Shown in pieces: positions 1 to 5,942 of a stretch of 6,264 nt of DNA. Below the pieces are notes generated by a model. That model was not told where the DNA came from. It saw nothing but the letters and a program-made list of their open reading frames with translations, and made no database searches. Position 1 is the first letter of the stretch, and every line of letters begins with the position of its first letter. Both the position numbers and the translations under genes were made by a program. The DNA lies in NCBI GenBank assembly GCA_902795255.1, contig CADBKS010000173.1, forward strand, positions 1-6,264, in the 5' to 3' direction. This stretch comes from an uncultured Chloroflexota bacterium (GTDB lineage Bacteria; Chloroflexota; Anaerolineae; Anaerolineales; Anaerolineaceae).

Positions 1-303
1 CAGACCGAACTCGATGTTGCCGCGCACACTCATGTGCGGGTAGATCGCGTAGTTCTGAAAAACCATTGCCAGGTTCCGGTCACCGGGCTCCATCCGAGTG
101 ATATCCGTATTATCCACGGTGATCGTTCCCCCGGTCACGTCCTCAAGCCCTGCGATCATGCGGAGCGTCGTTGTTTTCCCGCATCCGGAAGGACCGAGCA
201 AAACAGTGAACGATCCGTCTTTGATGGTCAGGTCCAGGCCTTCAATTACAGGTTCCTTACTGCCCGGATATACTTTTTTGATATCTTTCAAAACGATCGG
301 CAT
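1..303 (-). CDS. ABC transporter ATP-binding protein, UgpC/MsmK type (N-terminal 101 residues, cut by window edge)
   Basis: This is the cytoplasmic ATPase subunit expected to power a CUT1-type (carbohydrate or glycerol-phosphate) ABC importer. The visible part contains the aromatic A-loop residue Y12, a perfect Walker A GPSGCGKTT at residues 37-45, and a Q-loop region FQNYAIYPHMSV at 82-93. The segment EPGDRNLAMVFQNYA resembles E. coli UgpC and Streptococcus MsmK. Signature motif, Walker B and the regulatory C-terminal domain lie beyond the left edge; family members are about 360-370 residues. I chose the ATG at 303 because the protein then begins MPIVLKDIKKVYPG, the usual family start. An in-frame ATG at 327 would add MKKDGEKK, and no better ribosome binding site supports it. 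The gene follows two binding-protein genes on the same strand but is separated from them by a terminator and a long inverted repeat, so it may have its own expression control. ATPases of this type can serve several transporters, so the symbol is left blank. Confidence 0.95.
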   Translation of the reverse strand, partial: MPIVLKDIKKVYPGSKEPVIEGLDLTIKDGSFTVLLGPSGCGKTTTLRMIAGLEDVTGGTITVDNTDITRMEPGDRNLAMVFQNYAIYPHMSVRGNIEFGL

Positions 304-344
304 CTTTTTTTCACCATCCTTCTTCATATTATTGTCTCGATGAA

Positions 345-388
345 GACAGTTCTTATCCGGATCCTGTCGGATCCGGATAAGAACTGTC
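345..388. repeat. Perfect 20-bp inverted repeat with 4-nt loop between binding-protein and ATPase genes
   Basis: The arms at 345-364 and 369-388 are exact reverse complements around the loop TGTC, and each arm ends in GGATCC. Neither strand has a T-tract directly after the stem, so it does not look like an ordinary intrinsic terminator. On the minus strand it sits between the terminator of the upstream binding-protein gene and the ATPase start. It could be a strong mRNA hairpin (processing or stabilising element), a dyad operator, or a REP-like unit. The arm start GACAGTTCTT resembles the GACGGTTCCTT arm of the palindrome near 5860-5907 read on the minus strand. The structure is certain from the sequence; the function is not. 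Confidence 0.85.
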
Positions 389-408
389 CGCACTGATCTC
401 TGAAAACT

Positions 409-441
409 CTGAAAAGGGAAGGGGGAACCTTCCCTTTTCAG
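409..441 (-). terminator. Intrinsic terminator after solute-binding protein A
   Basis: A perfect 14-bp stem (409-422 with 428-441) closes a 5-nt loop. On the minus strand the stem is followed by AGTTTTCAG, a short T-run, about 33 bases past the stop codon of the 474-1811 gene. On the plus strand it is followed by TTTTATG, so it could act in both directions. The T-run is only four bases, so some readthrough into the ATPase gene is possible. Confidence 0.75.
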
Positions 442-473
442 TTTTATGATATCAGAGAGCTAACAGCCGGATA

Positions 474-1811
474 TTACCAGGCGTTGTCGTCAATGATCTG
501 CTGGAATTTGGTTTCCAGGTCATCGATCATCTTGTAGACATCGGTTTCCGGATGCAGGCAGAACTGTTCGAACTTATCGATACCGTAGGTGTACATTTCA
601 GCCCAGTACGGAGTGTTCGGGCGACCGTGCAGATACGGGATGGAGTCATAGGTAGCCTGGAAGCCGGGGAAATCGGCGATCAGGGCCTTGCCGGCATCGC
701 TGTTCAGCGCGGTTTCCGTGATCATCATGGCGCCGGTATTTTCCGTGATCTTCATGACATTTTCCGGCTGGGCAACATAGGCAATATAAGCGCCCGCGAA
801 CAGTTTTTCAATTTCCGGCTTTTCTTCGCAGATCTGCCAGTTGGAACCGCCGCCGACGATGTGGATACCGCCCTCACCCGCAGGCTGCACCCATGTGGAG
901 AGGGAGTGGCCGTATTCTTCCGCGGAGGCGAAGCGCTTCGGCATGCTGTTGCAGGAACGCAGTTCCATACCGACTTCACCCTTGGCCAGTGCCAGGGAAG
1001 CTGCGTTATCGTAGTCGGCCGTGTCATAATAATGGGTCACATAGCCTTCCTTCAGCCCTTCCTGGATGCGCAGGACGAATTTGGCGCCGACATAATCGAA
1101 ATCCTTACCGAAAGCCGGTTTGGAACCGTCATCGGTCAGGATCTGTCCGCCATCCGCGTAGACCGCGGATTCCCAGTGCCACAGGTCGGTGTCCCAGAAA
1201 GCGGCAAAGCCCGGAATGCCGGTCTTTTCATAGATCTCTTTCGCGCAGCGGAACATGTCGTCATTCGTCTTGATCATATCACCGGACCAGCCGGCAGCGG
1301 CCAGGACTTCATTGTTGACGACCAGCACCGGCAGGGAACGGGCAGCCGGAGCACCGATCAGGCGGTCGCCGTCATGCAGAGAATCGGAAAGCAGACCGTC
1401 CATGTAATCTTCAACGACCGCGGAAGGGAGATATTCGTTCAGATCCGCGGCGATCGCGGCAAAACCCTTGACCGTGGACTCTTCCGTCATCCAGATATGC
1501 GGGAGCTCATGCGCGGCAGCGGCAGCGTAGACCTTCTCGTTGGTCTCGGAATAACCGCCCTGATAGGTATACTCAAAGGTCACATGCTCAAACTGGGTGG
1601 AAAGCTCGTCGGCAAATTGTTTGTACCACTTCCCACGGGAGGAGTCGGAATCACTCACGCTGTCCTTACTCCAGATCAGGATCGTGAGATTCTCGGTCAG
1701 TCCGGCATCCAGGGCCTTCAGATCCGCCTGATCGGCTTTGGATTCAGCAAAAGCCGAAACGGATGTCAGCAGCAGAACTGCCGAAAGCAGGATCAACAAC
1801 AGTTTTTTCAT
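474..1811 (-). CDS. Extracellular solute-binding protein, family 1 (UgpB-like), paralogue A
   Basis: A 445-residue periplasmic or secreted ligand-binding subunit of a CUT1-type ABC importer. Residues 1-22 form a signal peptide: MKK, a leucine-rich core, then SAFA|ES, a signal peptidase I type site. There is no lipobox cysteine. The mature protein shows features of the sugar/glycerol-phosphate binding family: the APAARSLPVLVVNNEVLAAAGW segment at 154-175 (compare the P-x-x-x-S-x-P-V-x-x-Y-N region of UgpB), the tryptophan-rich WDTDLWHWESAVYADGG at 206-222, and RPNTPYWAEM near 397-406. The start is the ATG at 1811, preceded by AAAGGA at good spacing. It lies 78 bp downstream of a paralogue of identical length that is about 60% identical by eye. 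Substrate unknown; sugars, polyols, glycerol-3-phosphate or glycerophosphodiesters are possible. Family assignment is firm, specificity is not. Confidence 0.93.
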   Translation of the reverse strand: MKKLLLILLSAVLLLTSVSAFAESKADQADLKALDAGLTENLTILIWSKDSVSDSDSSRGKWYKQFADELSTQFEHVTFEYTYQGGYSETNEKVYAAAAAHELPHIWMTEESTVKGFAAIAADLNEYLPSAVVEDYMDGLLSDSLHDGDRLIGAPAARSLPVLVVNNEVLAAAGWSGDMIKTNDDMFRCAKEIYEKTGIPGFAAFWDTDLWHWESAVYADGGQILTDDGSKPAFGKDFDYVGAKFVLRIQEGLKEGYVTHYYDTADYDNAASLALAKGEVGMELRSCNSMPKRFASAEEYGHSLSTWVQPAGEGGIHIVGGGSNWQICEEKPEIEKLFAGAYIAYVAQPENVMKITENTGAMMITETALNSDAGKALIADFPGFQATYDSIPYLHGRPNTPYWAEMYTYGIDKFEQFCLHPETDVYKMIDDLETKFQQIIDDNAW

Positions 1812-1837
1812 ACTTTTTTCCTTTCTTGATCAATCCG

Positions 1838-1867
1838 AAAAATCGGAGGGACGGTGCCGTCCCTCCG
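1838..1867 (-). terminator. Terminator-like hairpin between the two binding-protein genes
   Basis: An 11-bp perfect stem (1844-1854 with 1857-1867) is followed on the minus strand by A and then TTTTT (1838-1842). It lies just past the stop codon of paralogue B (1890-3227). A smaller palindrome, CCGATTTTTCGG on the minus strand (1835-1846), overlaps the T-run and the base of the stem. No promoter is visible in the roughly 30 bases between this hairpin and the next start codon, so paralogue A probably depends on readthrough. The hairpin may therefore be a partial terminator or an mRNA-stabilising 3' end that sets the ratio of the two proteins. Confidence 0.7.
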
Positions 1868-1889
1868 CTGCGAACGATAACGATCCGGA

Positions 1890-3227
1890 TCACCAGGCGT
1901 TATCGTCAATGATCTGCTGGAACTTCAGTTCCATGTCATCGATCATCGCGTAAACATCGGTGGTCTCATAGTTCAGGGAGAACTGTGCGAGCTTGTCAGC
2001 GCCGTAGGAATACATTTCAGCCCAGTACGGAGTGTTCGGGCGGGCATGCAGATACTGTACGGAATCATAGATCGCCTGAAGACCCGGCAGTTCTTCGATC
2101 AGTGCCTTGCCGCCTTCGCTGTCCAGCGCGCTCTGCGTGACCATCATATCGCCAAAGCGGCGGGTACGTTCAACCATTTTATCTACGGATGCAATATAAG
2201 CAAGATAACCGCCCGCGAAAAGTTTTTCGTTTTCACTGATCGTATCCGCCATGACCCAGCAGGAACCGCCGCCGGTCACATGGATCCCGGCTTCGCCGGC
2301 AGGCTGGACATAAGTGGACAGGGTATAACCGTTTTCCGCAGCTGCATCATAGCGCTTCTTCATGGAGTTGGAGGAGATCAGGGCAATACCGATCTCACCG
2401 GTGGTCAGCGCAAGCGTAACCGCATCATAAGGTTTCGGAGCGGTATAGAAGCTGACGAGATAACCTTCCTTCAGTCCTTCCTGAACACGCAGTACGAATT
2501 TTGCACCGACATAGTCATAATCCTTACCGAAAGCCGGATGCTGACCGTCGTCGGTCAGGATCTGACCGCCGTCCGCATAGATCTCGGATTCCCAGTGCCA
2601 CAGGTCAGTATCCCACCACACTGCCATCCCGGGTTTGCCGGTCTTTTCATAAATATCCTTCGCGCACTGGAACAGATCGTCATTCGTCTTGATCTGATCA
2701 CCGGTCCAGCCGGCCGCGGCCAGGACTTCGTTGTTGACGAACATGACCGGGTTGGAACGGGCAGCCGGTGCACCGATCAGGCGGCCTTCATCATCATGAA
2801 GTGAAGCGGAAAGCAGCCCGGGCAGATAATCGTTCACGGTCGCGGAAGGGATCCATTCATTCAGATCTGCAGCGATCGCGGCAAAACTCTTGACGGTAGA
2901 CTCTTCAGCCATCCAGATCGCCGGCAGGTTCCCGGCAACAGACGCAGCAGTGACCTTCTGGCGGACATCATCATATTTGCCCTGGAAGACATATTCAATG
3001 GTCACATGCTCAAACTGGGACGAGAACTCTTCGGCAAAATCTGAAAAGATCTTGCCGCGGTCACCTTCACTGGCACTGTCCTTACCCCAGATCTCGAGGT
3101 GGATATCTTCTGTCAGGGAAGCATCGATCGCTTTCAGATCCGCGAGATCCGCGGGGCTCTGGGCAAAACTGACACTTGCGGAAACAAGCAGCAGCGCTGC
3201 CAACAACACTATAAACAGTTTCTTCAT
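1890..3227 (-). CDS. Extracellular solute-binding protein, family 1 (UgpB-like), paralogue B
   Basis: A 445-residue ABC-importer binding protein and the promoter-proximal gene of the minus-strand group. The signal peptide (residues 1-22, SVSFA|QS) again has a signal peptidase I site and no lipobox cysteine. Matching landmarks are APAARSNPVMFVNNEVLAAAGW (153-174), WDTDLWHWESEIYADGG (205-221), the GGGSCW stretch (319-324), RPNTPYWAEM (396-405) and the C-terminal end FQQIIDDNAW shared with paralogue A. The ATG at 3227 is chosen over the longer frame opening at 3323. It has AGGAGG five to six bases upstream, it starts a normal signal peptide, and it gives the same length as the paralogue. The extra 32 residues would bury the signal peptide. 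The promoter upstream and the divergent DeoR-type regulator suggest substrate-induced expression. Substrate undetermined. Confidence 0.94.
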   Translation of the reverse strand: MKKLFIVLLAALLLVSASVSFAQSPADLADLKAIDASLTEDIHLEIWGKDSASEGDRGKIFSDFAEEFSSQFEHVTIEYVFQGKYDDVRQKVTAASVAGNLPAIWMAEESTVKSFAAIAADLNEWIPSATVNDYLPGLLSASLHDDEGRLIGAPAARSNPVMFVNNEVLAAAGWTGDQIKTNDDLFQCAKDIYEKTGKPGMAVWWDTDLWHWESEIYADGGQILTDDGQHPAFGKDYDYVGAKFVLRVQEGLKEGYLVSFYTAPKPYDAVTLALTTGEIGIALISSNSMKKRYDAAAENGYTLSTYVQPAGEAGIHVTGGGSCWVMADTISENEKLFAGGYLAYIASVDKMVERTRRFGDMMVTQSALDSEGGKALIEELPGLQAIYDSVQYLHARPNTPYWAEMYSYGADKLAQFSLNYETTDVYAMIDDMELKFQQIIDDNAW

Positions 3228-3233
3228 AAAAAT

Positions 3234-3239
3234 CCTCCT
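3234..3239 (-). promoter_or_regulatory. Ribosome binding site fixing the start of paralogue B
   Basis: The minus strand reads CAGGAGGATTTTTATG, a consensus Shine-Dalgarno core at optimal distance from the ATG at 3227. This settles the start against the in-frame upstream codon at 3323. Confidence 0.9.
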
Positions 3240-3327
3240 GAATAAATTGGGATAACCCTGTACGACTGAAAATGACTGCATTGACCCCGCATCAAAAGAA
3301 AACCGGGCATGAGTCGCTGTCATTAAT

Positions 3328-3356
3328 ATCTTATTATTTCTTCAGATTCCTGTCAA
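3328..3356 (-). promoter_or_regulatory. Sigma-70/sigma-A type promoter for the binding-protein genes
   Basis: On the minus strand a perfect -35 TTGACA (3351-3356) is followed by exactly 17 bases and a -10 TAAGAT (3328-3333). Transcription would start near 3321, giving a leader of about 95 nt before the ATG at 3227. It is the best promoter match I found in the window. It lies about 20 bp from a candidate operator dyad (3376-3397), where a divergent regulator could act. Confidence 0.75.
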
Positions 3357-3375
3357 ACCACAATCGACGTAAACG

Positions 3376-3397
3376 GCCAAATCGGTCAATTTTTGGC
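3376..3397. promoter_or_regulatory. Candidate operator: inverted repeat GCCAAA-N10-TTTGGC
   Basis: Two exact 6-base half-sites (3376-3381 and 3392-3397) lie between the divergent promoters. The dyad sits just upstream of the minus-strand -35 and covers the region where the plus-strand -35 of the DeoR-type gene would be. It could let the regulator control itself and the binding-protein genes. The half-site centres are 16 bp apart, which is not a whole number of helical turns, so this is a modest candidate only. Confidence 0.35.
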
Positions 3398-3408
3398 AAC
3401 ATTTGATT

Positions 3409-3414
3409 TATAAT
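3409..3414 (+). promoter_or_regulatory. Consensus -10 element for the DeoR-family gene
   Basis: A perfect TATAAT lies 50 bp upstream of the ATG at 3465, with predicted transcription start near 3421. No good -35 lies at 16-18 bp spacing (the sequence there is TCAATT-like), so the promoter is probably weak or activator-dependent, as is common for autoregulated repressor genes. Confidence 0.55.
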
Positions 3415-3427
3415 AGAAACAGTACAG

Positions 3428-3441
3428 TGATCCGCTGATCA
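3428..3441. promoter_or_regulatory. Short dyad TGATC-N4-GATCA near the regulator's transcription start
   Basis: Exact 5-base arms around CGCT lie just downstream of the predicted start site of the DeoR-type gene, in its leader. A repressor bound here would block transcription. Arms this short can occur by chance, so this is only a possible second operator. Confidence 0.25.
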
Positions 3442-3464
3442 ACATATTTATTCAGGGCAACACG

Positions 3465-4238
3465 ATGAAATACGACCGTCTCACCAAAATCAGGCAGCTT
3501 TTTCTGGAAAAACGAACCCTCAGCTGCGGGGAGCTCTGCAGTACCTTCGGCGTCTCTGTCGAAACCGTACGCCGTGATCTCGCAGTGCTGGAAAAAGAAG
3601 GCGTGATCCGCCGTGTCTACGGCGGCGGCGTCCTGCAGGACAACGCCGTGGCACCGGACCCGATCCTGCCATGGGCTGTCCGGATCATCCGCAACAGTCC
3701 GGAAAAAAACAGCATCGCCCGTGAACTGGTGGATCATATCGAAGACGGGATGACCATCGTCCTGGATTCCGGCACCACCATGCTGGAAACGGCCAAGCTG
3801 CTGTACCGGCGCCATGAGCTGACGGTCATCACCAATGACATTCACATCGCCTCCGAACTGGGGTCCCATACCGATCACACAGTCTTTTTTGCCGGTGGGC
3901 CGCTGAAAAAAGAGGAACTGATCACCATTGGGTTTATGACGACCGCGTTTCTGGATAACTTCAGCCGCATTGATGCCGCGATCCTGACCGCAGACGGATT
4001 CAAAGACGGACTGTGGGACTTCAACAAGGACATGGCCATTCTGAAAACCGCCATGATTCGCAAAGCCGATAAAGTCTGGGCAGCCGCAGACCATACGAAA
4101 TTCTTCGTTGATGCACTCTATAAAGTATGCGGGCTCAAAGACCTGGACATGCTCATCACCGGGGATGAAGTTCCCGAAAACATTCTCGCCCCCATTCGGG
4201 AGGTCATCCCCGAAGTCCGCACCGTTCCCGTCAAATAA
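3465..4238 (+). CDS. DeoR/GlpR-family transcriptional repressor
   Basis: A 257-residue cytoplasmic regulator, the usual length for the family. The N-terminal winged helix-turn-helix spans about residues 3-57, with recognition helix SVETVRRDLAVLEKEG (31-46) and wing RRVYGGGV (49-56), the standard DeoR signature. The C-terminal sugar-phosphate sensor domain has DSGTT (101-105), ITND (122-125), a GG at 144-145 and the late AADHTKF (207-213), matching the family's D-x-x-K position. Members normally release DNA when they bind a phosphorylated sugar or polyol. The ATG at 3465 has an AGGG Shine-Dalgarno about 8 bases upstream and starts the HTH at the expected place. It is divergent from the binding-protein genes with a 237-bp shared control region, the usual arrangement for a local regulator of an uptake operon. 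The inducer cannot be read from the sequence; glycerol-3-phosphate is one option, as in GlpR. Confidence 0.93.
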   Translation: MKYDRLTKIRQLFLEKRTLSCGELCSTFGVSVETVRRDLAVLEKEGVIRRVYGGGVLQDNAVAPDPILPWAVRIIRNSPEKNSIARELVDHIEDGMTIVLDSGTTMLETAKLLYRRHELTVITNDIHIASELGSHTDHTVFFAGGPLKKEELITIGFMTTAFLDNFSRIDAAILTADGFKDGLWDFNKDMAILKTAMIRKADKVWAAADHTKFFVDALYKVCGLKDLDMLITGDEVPENILAPIREVIPEVRTVPVK

Positions 4239-4247
4239 GCGGGATCT

Positions 4248-4285
4248 AAAAACGCCGCCGGTCCGAAAGCCCGGGGCCGCGTTTT
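4248..4285. terminator. Shared bidirectional terminator between convergent genes
   Basis: An imperfect hairpin has outer arms AAAACGC (4249-4255) and GCGTTTT (4279-4285), inner G+C-rich pairing, and an internal bulge on the left arm. The A-run on one side and T-run on the other suit termination of both the DeoR-type gene (stop at 4238) and the facing permease gene. The T-run overlaps the permease stop codon (4284-4286). Confidence 0.65.
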
Positions 4286-5768
4286 ATCTGCCCGCCAAAA
4301 GAGGGATCAGATAGATCCCGAGTGCGGCAGCGGTGACAATGACCGTCCCCCATTTCCATATCCGGTATTCCCTGTCGATCTTTGCCTTCTCCTGCCCGGA
4401 CGGTTCTTCGATCACGCCGATCTCCTCCTCAACACTGAGCATCTCATATTTCCGGTGCCGTGTAAAGGCATAATAAAAGACCAGGCAGACGATCGATATG
4501 ATCATCGCCGTGAGCAGCGCGGACCTGTCGGCAAACACCAGCATGAAAAGATACACCGCGATCGTGAAAATGCTGCCGAAAATTCCCAGCGGGGCTTTAT
4601 AGGGGCGGCGCATCTCCGGATATTTCCTTCTCAGCCCGAGATACGAAAGGCATCCGATCATATAGCAGACGGCCAGCGAGATCAGCGAGACTGAGGCGAT
4701 ATAATCGATGGACCCGGTCGCGATCAGGATGAAATTGATGACGCCAACCGTGAGGACCGCCGCATACGGCGTCTTATATTTCGGATGGACCTTTCCAAGG
4801 AATTTCGGGAGCGCCCCGTCCTCAGCGATCGTATAAATATAACGGGCGGGAGCCGCGATCCCCGGATTGATGGTGGAAAGGTCCCCGCCGAAAGCGATCC
4901 CGATACACAAAAGGATGATAGGGAAGCCGGCAAGCCCTGCCGCCTTCAGGCCCTCCGCGTACGGCGCGTCTGCCGCCGCAAGGATCCCGTAAAAACGGGG
5001 AGGGACCAGTCCGACGAGGAACCACTGGAAGAGCGCGTTGACTGCGAAAACCAGGAAGACAGAGACCTTCAGCGCCCGGGGCAGCGTATACTGCGGGAAC
5101 TTTGTTTCGGCGCCCATCGACACACAGGTCTCAAACCCCGTATAACACCACCATACCAGGCCGAAAATATACATGAGCTCCCGAAAAGGCGGGAGCCTGT
5201 CCATGGTGAAGCCGCCGAAATACTCCAGATGGATCCGGGGGATCATATAAAGGAACCAGCAGACCGCACAGCCCCAGAAGAAGAAAATAAAAGCCGTCTG
5301 CGCCCGGCCGGACTGTTCGATGCCGCGCAGGTTCAGCACCAGAAAAACCGCCACAAGGATCAGCGCGATGATCCGCGGGTCCAGCTTCGATATATCCAGC
5401 CCCAGCTGTTCCAGCAGGATCTTGAAATAATTGGCGAATGCGAGCGTTTCGCCCGCCCCGATCGCCACCACGGAGACGATATAATGCCAGCCCGCCAGAT
5501 TCGCCCAGACCCTGTCCAGTCCGCGCCTTGCGTAATGATAGGTCCCGCCGGCACAGGGAAGCGCGGCGGACATTTCACCATAGATCAGGCAGGGCCAGAT
5601 CGAGATCAGCAGCGCCAGGAACGTAAAGACGATGATCAGCGGGCCCACCCGGCCGATCTGCGCGGATCCGCAGGTGAAAAGCCCCACCCCCACGACCGTC
5701 CCGATCGTCATGCTGATCGCTTCCTTCAGTCCAAGCGCCCGGACCAACTGTCCCCGATTCTCCGACAT
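4284..5768 (-). CDS. APC-superfamily amino acid/polyamine permease
   Basis: A 494-residue integral inner-membrane secondary transporter. TM1 carries the unwound-helix region TIGTVVGVGLF (21-31). It is followed by the family GGTYHYARR (74-82), the TM6 segment GFETCVSMGAETKFPQ (211-226), the conserved ARYIYTIAEDGALPKFLGKVHP (308-329) and RRPYKAPLG (387-395). I count about 12 core membrane helices. A charged linker (about 436-471) and one more hydrophobic segment (472-491) follow, so the protein may have 13. The start is the ATG at 5768, preceded by GGAGGTGGAGT; a longer frame back to 5882 would run through an intergenic palindrome and add a non-membrane, arginine-rich stretch. It converges on the DeoR-type gene, so it is probably not part of the ABC locus. 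The substrate is an amino acid, polyamine or related amine by family; exchange versus symport cannot be told. Confidence 0.92.
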   Translation of the reverse strand: MSENRGQLVRALGLKEAISMTIGTVVGVGLFTCGSAQIGRVGPLIIVFTFLALLISIWPCLIYGEMSAALPCAGGTYHYARRGLDRVWANLAGWHYIVSVVAIGAGETLAFANYFKILLEQLGLDISKLDPRIIALILVAVFLVLNLRGIEQSGRAQTAFIFFFWGCAVCWFLYMIPRIHLEYFGGFTMDRLPPFRELMYIFGLVWWCYTGFETCVSMGAETKFPQYTLPRALKVSVFLVFAVNALFQWFLVGLVPPRFYGILAAADAPYAEGLKAAGLAGFPIILLCIGIAFGGDLSTINPGIAAPARYIYTIAEDGALPKFLGKVHPKYKTPYAAVLTVGVINFILIATGSIDYIASVSLISLAVCYMIGCLSYLGLRRKYPEMRRPYKAPLGIFGSIFTIAVYLFMLVFADRSALLTAMIISIVCLVFYYAFTRHRKYEMLSVEEEIGVIEEPSGQEKAKIDREYRIWKWGTVIVTAAALGIYLIPLLAGR

Positions 5769-5772
5769 ACTC

Positions 5773-5779
5773 CACCTCC
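5773..5779 (-). promoter_or_regulatory. Ribosome binding site fixing the permease start
   Basis: The minus strand reads GGAGGTG four bases before GAGT-ATG's start codon region, an excellent match to the anti-Shine-Dalgarno. It supports initiation at 5768 rather than at the in-frame upstream codon at 5882. No convincing -35/-10 pair was found upstream in 5780-5860. Confidence 0.85.
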
Positions 5780-5846
5780 AAACCCCGACAAATATTCTTT
5801 TCTCCCTGCACACTTGATGCCAGTTTGTTAATGAAGGGAACGGCTG

Positions 5847-5884
5847 TCTGCAGGTACGCGGGGGACGGTTGCCTGCAGGCACGC
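5847..5884. repeat. Short imperfect direct repeat (13-mer, 25 bp apart)
   Basis: TCTGCAGGTACGC (5847-5859) and CCTGCAGGCACGC (5872-5884) match at 11 of 13 positions. The second copy lies inside the palindrome at 5860-5907. This suggests local duplication or a two-part repeat element. Confidence 0.5.
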
Positions 5885-5907
5885 AGTGCCGAAGGAACCG
5901 TCACCCC
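5860..5907. repeat. REP-like imperfect palindrome upstream of the permease
   Basis: The outer stem pairs GGGG (5860-5863) and GACGGTT (5864-5870) with AACCGTC (5896-5902) and CCCC (5904-5907), with one bulged base (5903). Inside it is a second hairpin, GGCAC-GCA-GTGCC (5878-5890), next to the self-palindrome GCCTGCAGGC (5871-5880). It lies between a minus-strand gene end and the permease start, with no T-tract. A GGGACGGT/ACCGTCCC core is also present in the hairpin at 1844-1867. The structure is consistent with a dispersed extragenic palindrome, but copies elsewhere in the genome cannot be checked from here. Confidence 0.6.
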
Positions 5908-5942
5908 ATCCGGCGGAATTCGGGGAACAGGGAACCGAAAAG

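Noticed and set aside
304..327. Alternative ATPase start eight codons upstream (MKKDGEKK)
   Set aside because: The family normally starts a few residues before the first beta strand, as the ATG at 303 gives, and no ribosome binding site is clear before 327. It cannot be fully excluded.
552..1829. A 425-codon open frame on the plus strand, opposite paralogue A, and a similar 252-codon frame at 2046-2804 opposite paralogue B
   Set aside because: Both are antisense to convincing binding-protein genes. Their products resemble each other only because the genes opposite them are paralogues. They have no family motifs and no supporting ribosome binding site.
3228..3323. N-terminal extension of paralogue B by 32 residues
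   Set aside because: It would bury a normal signal peptide, lacks the matching ribosome binding site, and would make the protein longer than its paralogue. AGGAGG sits just before the ATG at 3227.
3408..4094. Long minus-strand frame opposite the DeoR-type gene
   Set aside because: It is antisense to a gene with a complete DeoR signature; the product has no recognisable features.
4785..5831. A 348-codon open frame on the plus strand opposite the permease
   Set aside because: The product is an Arg/Asp/Pro-rich string with no domain, as expected from reading the opposite strand of a G+C-rich membrane protein gene. The permease on the minus strand has clear family motifs.
5769..5882. N-terminal extension of the permease by 38 residues
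   Set aside because: It runs through the intergenic palindrome and encodes a Pro/Arg-rich stretch unlike the family. A strong ribosome binding site precedes the ATG at 5768.
5841..5907. CRISPR-like repeats
   Set aside because: Only two imperfect 13-base copies are present, without regular spacers or cas genes.
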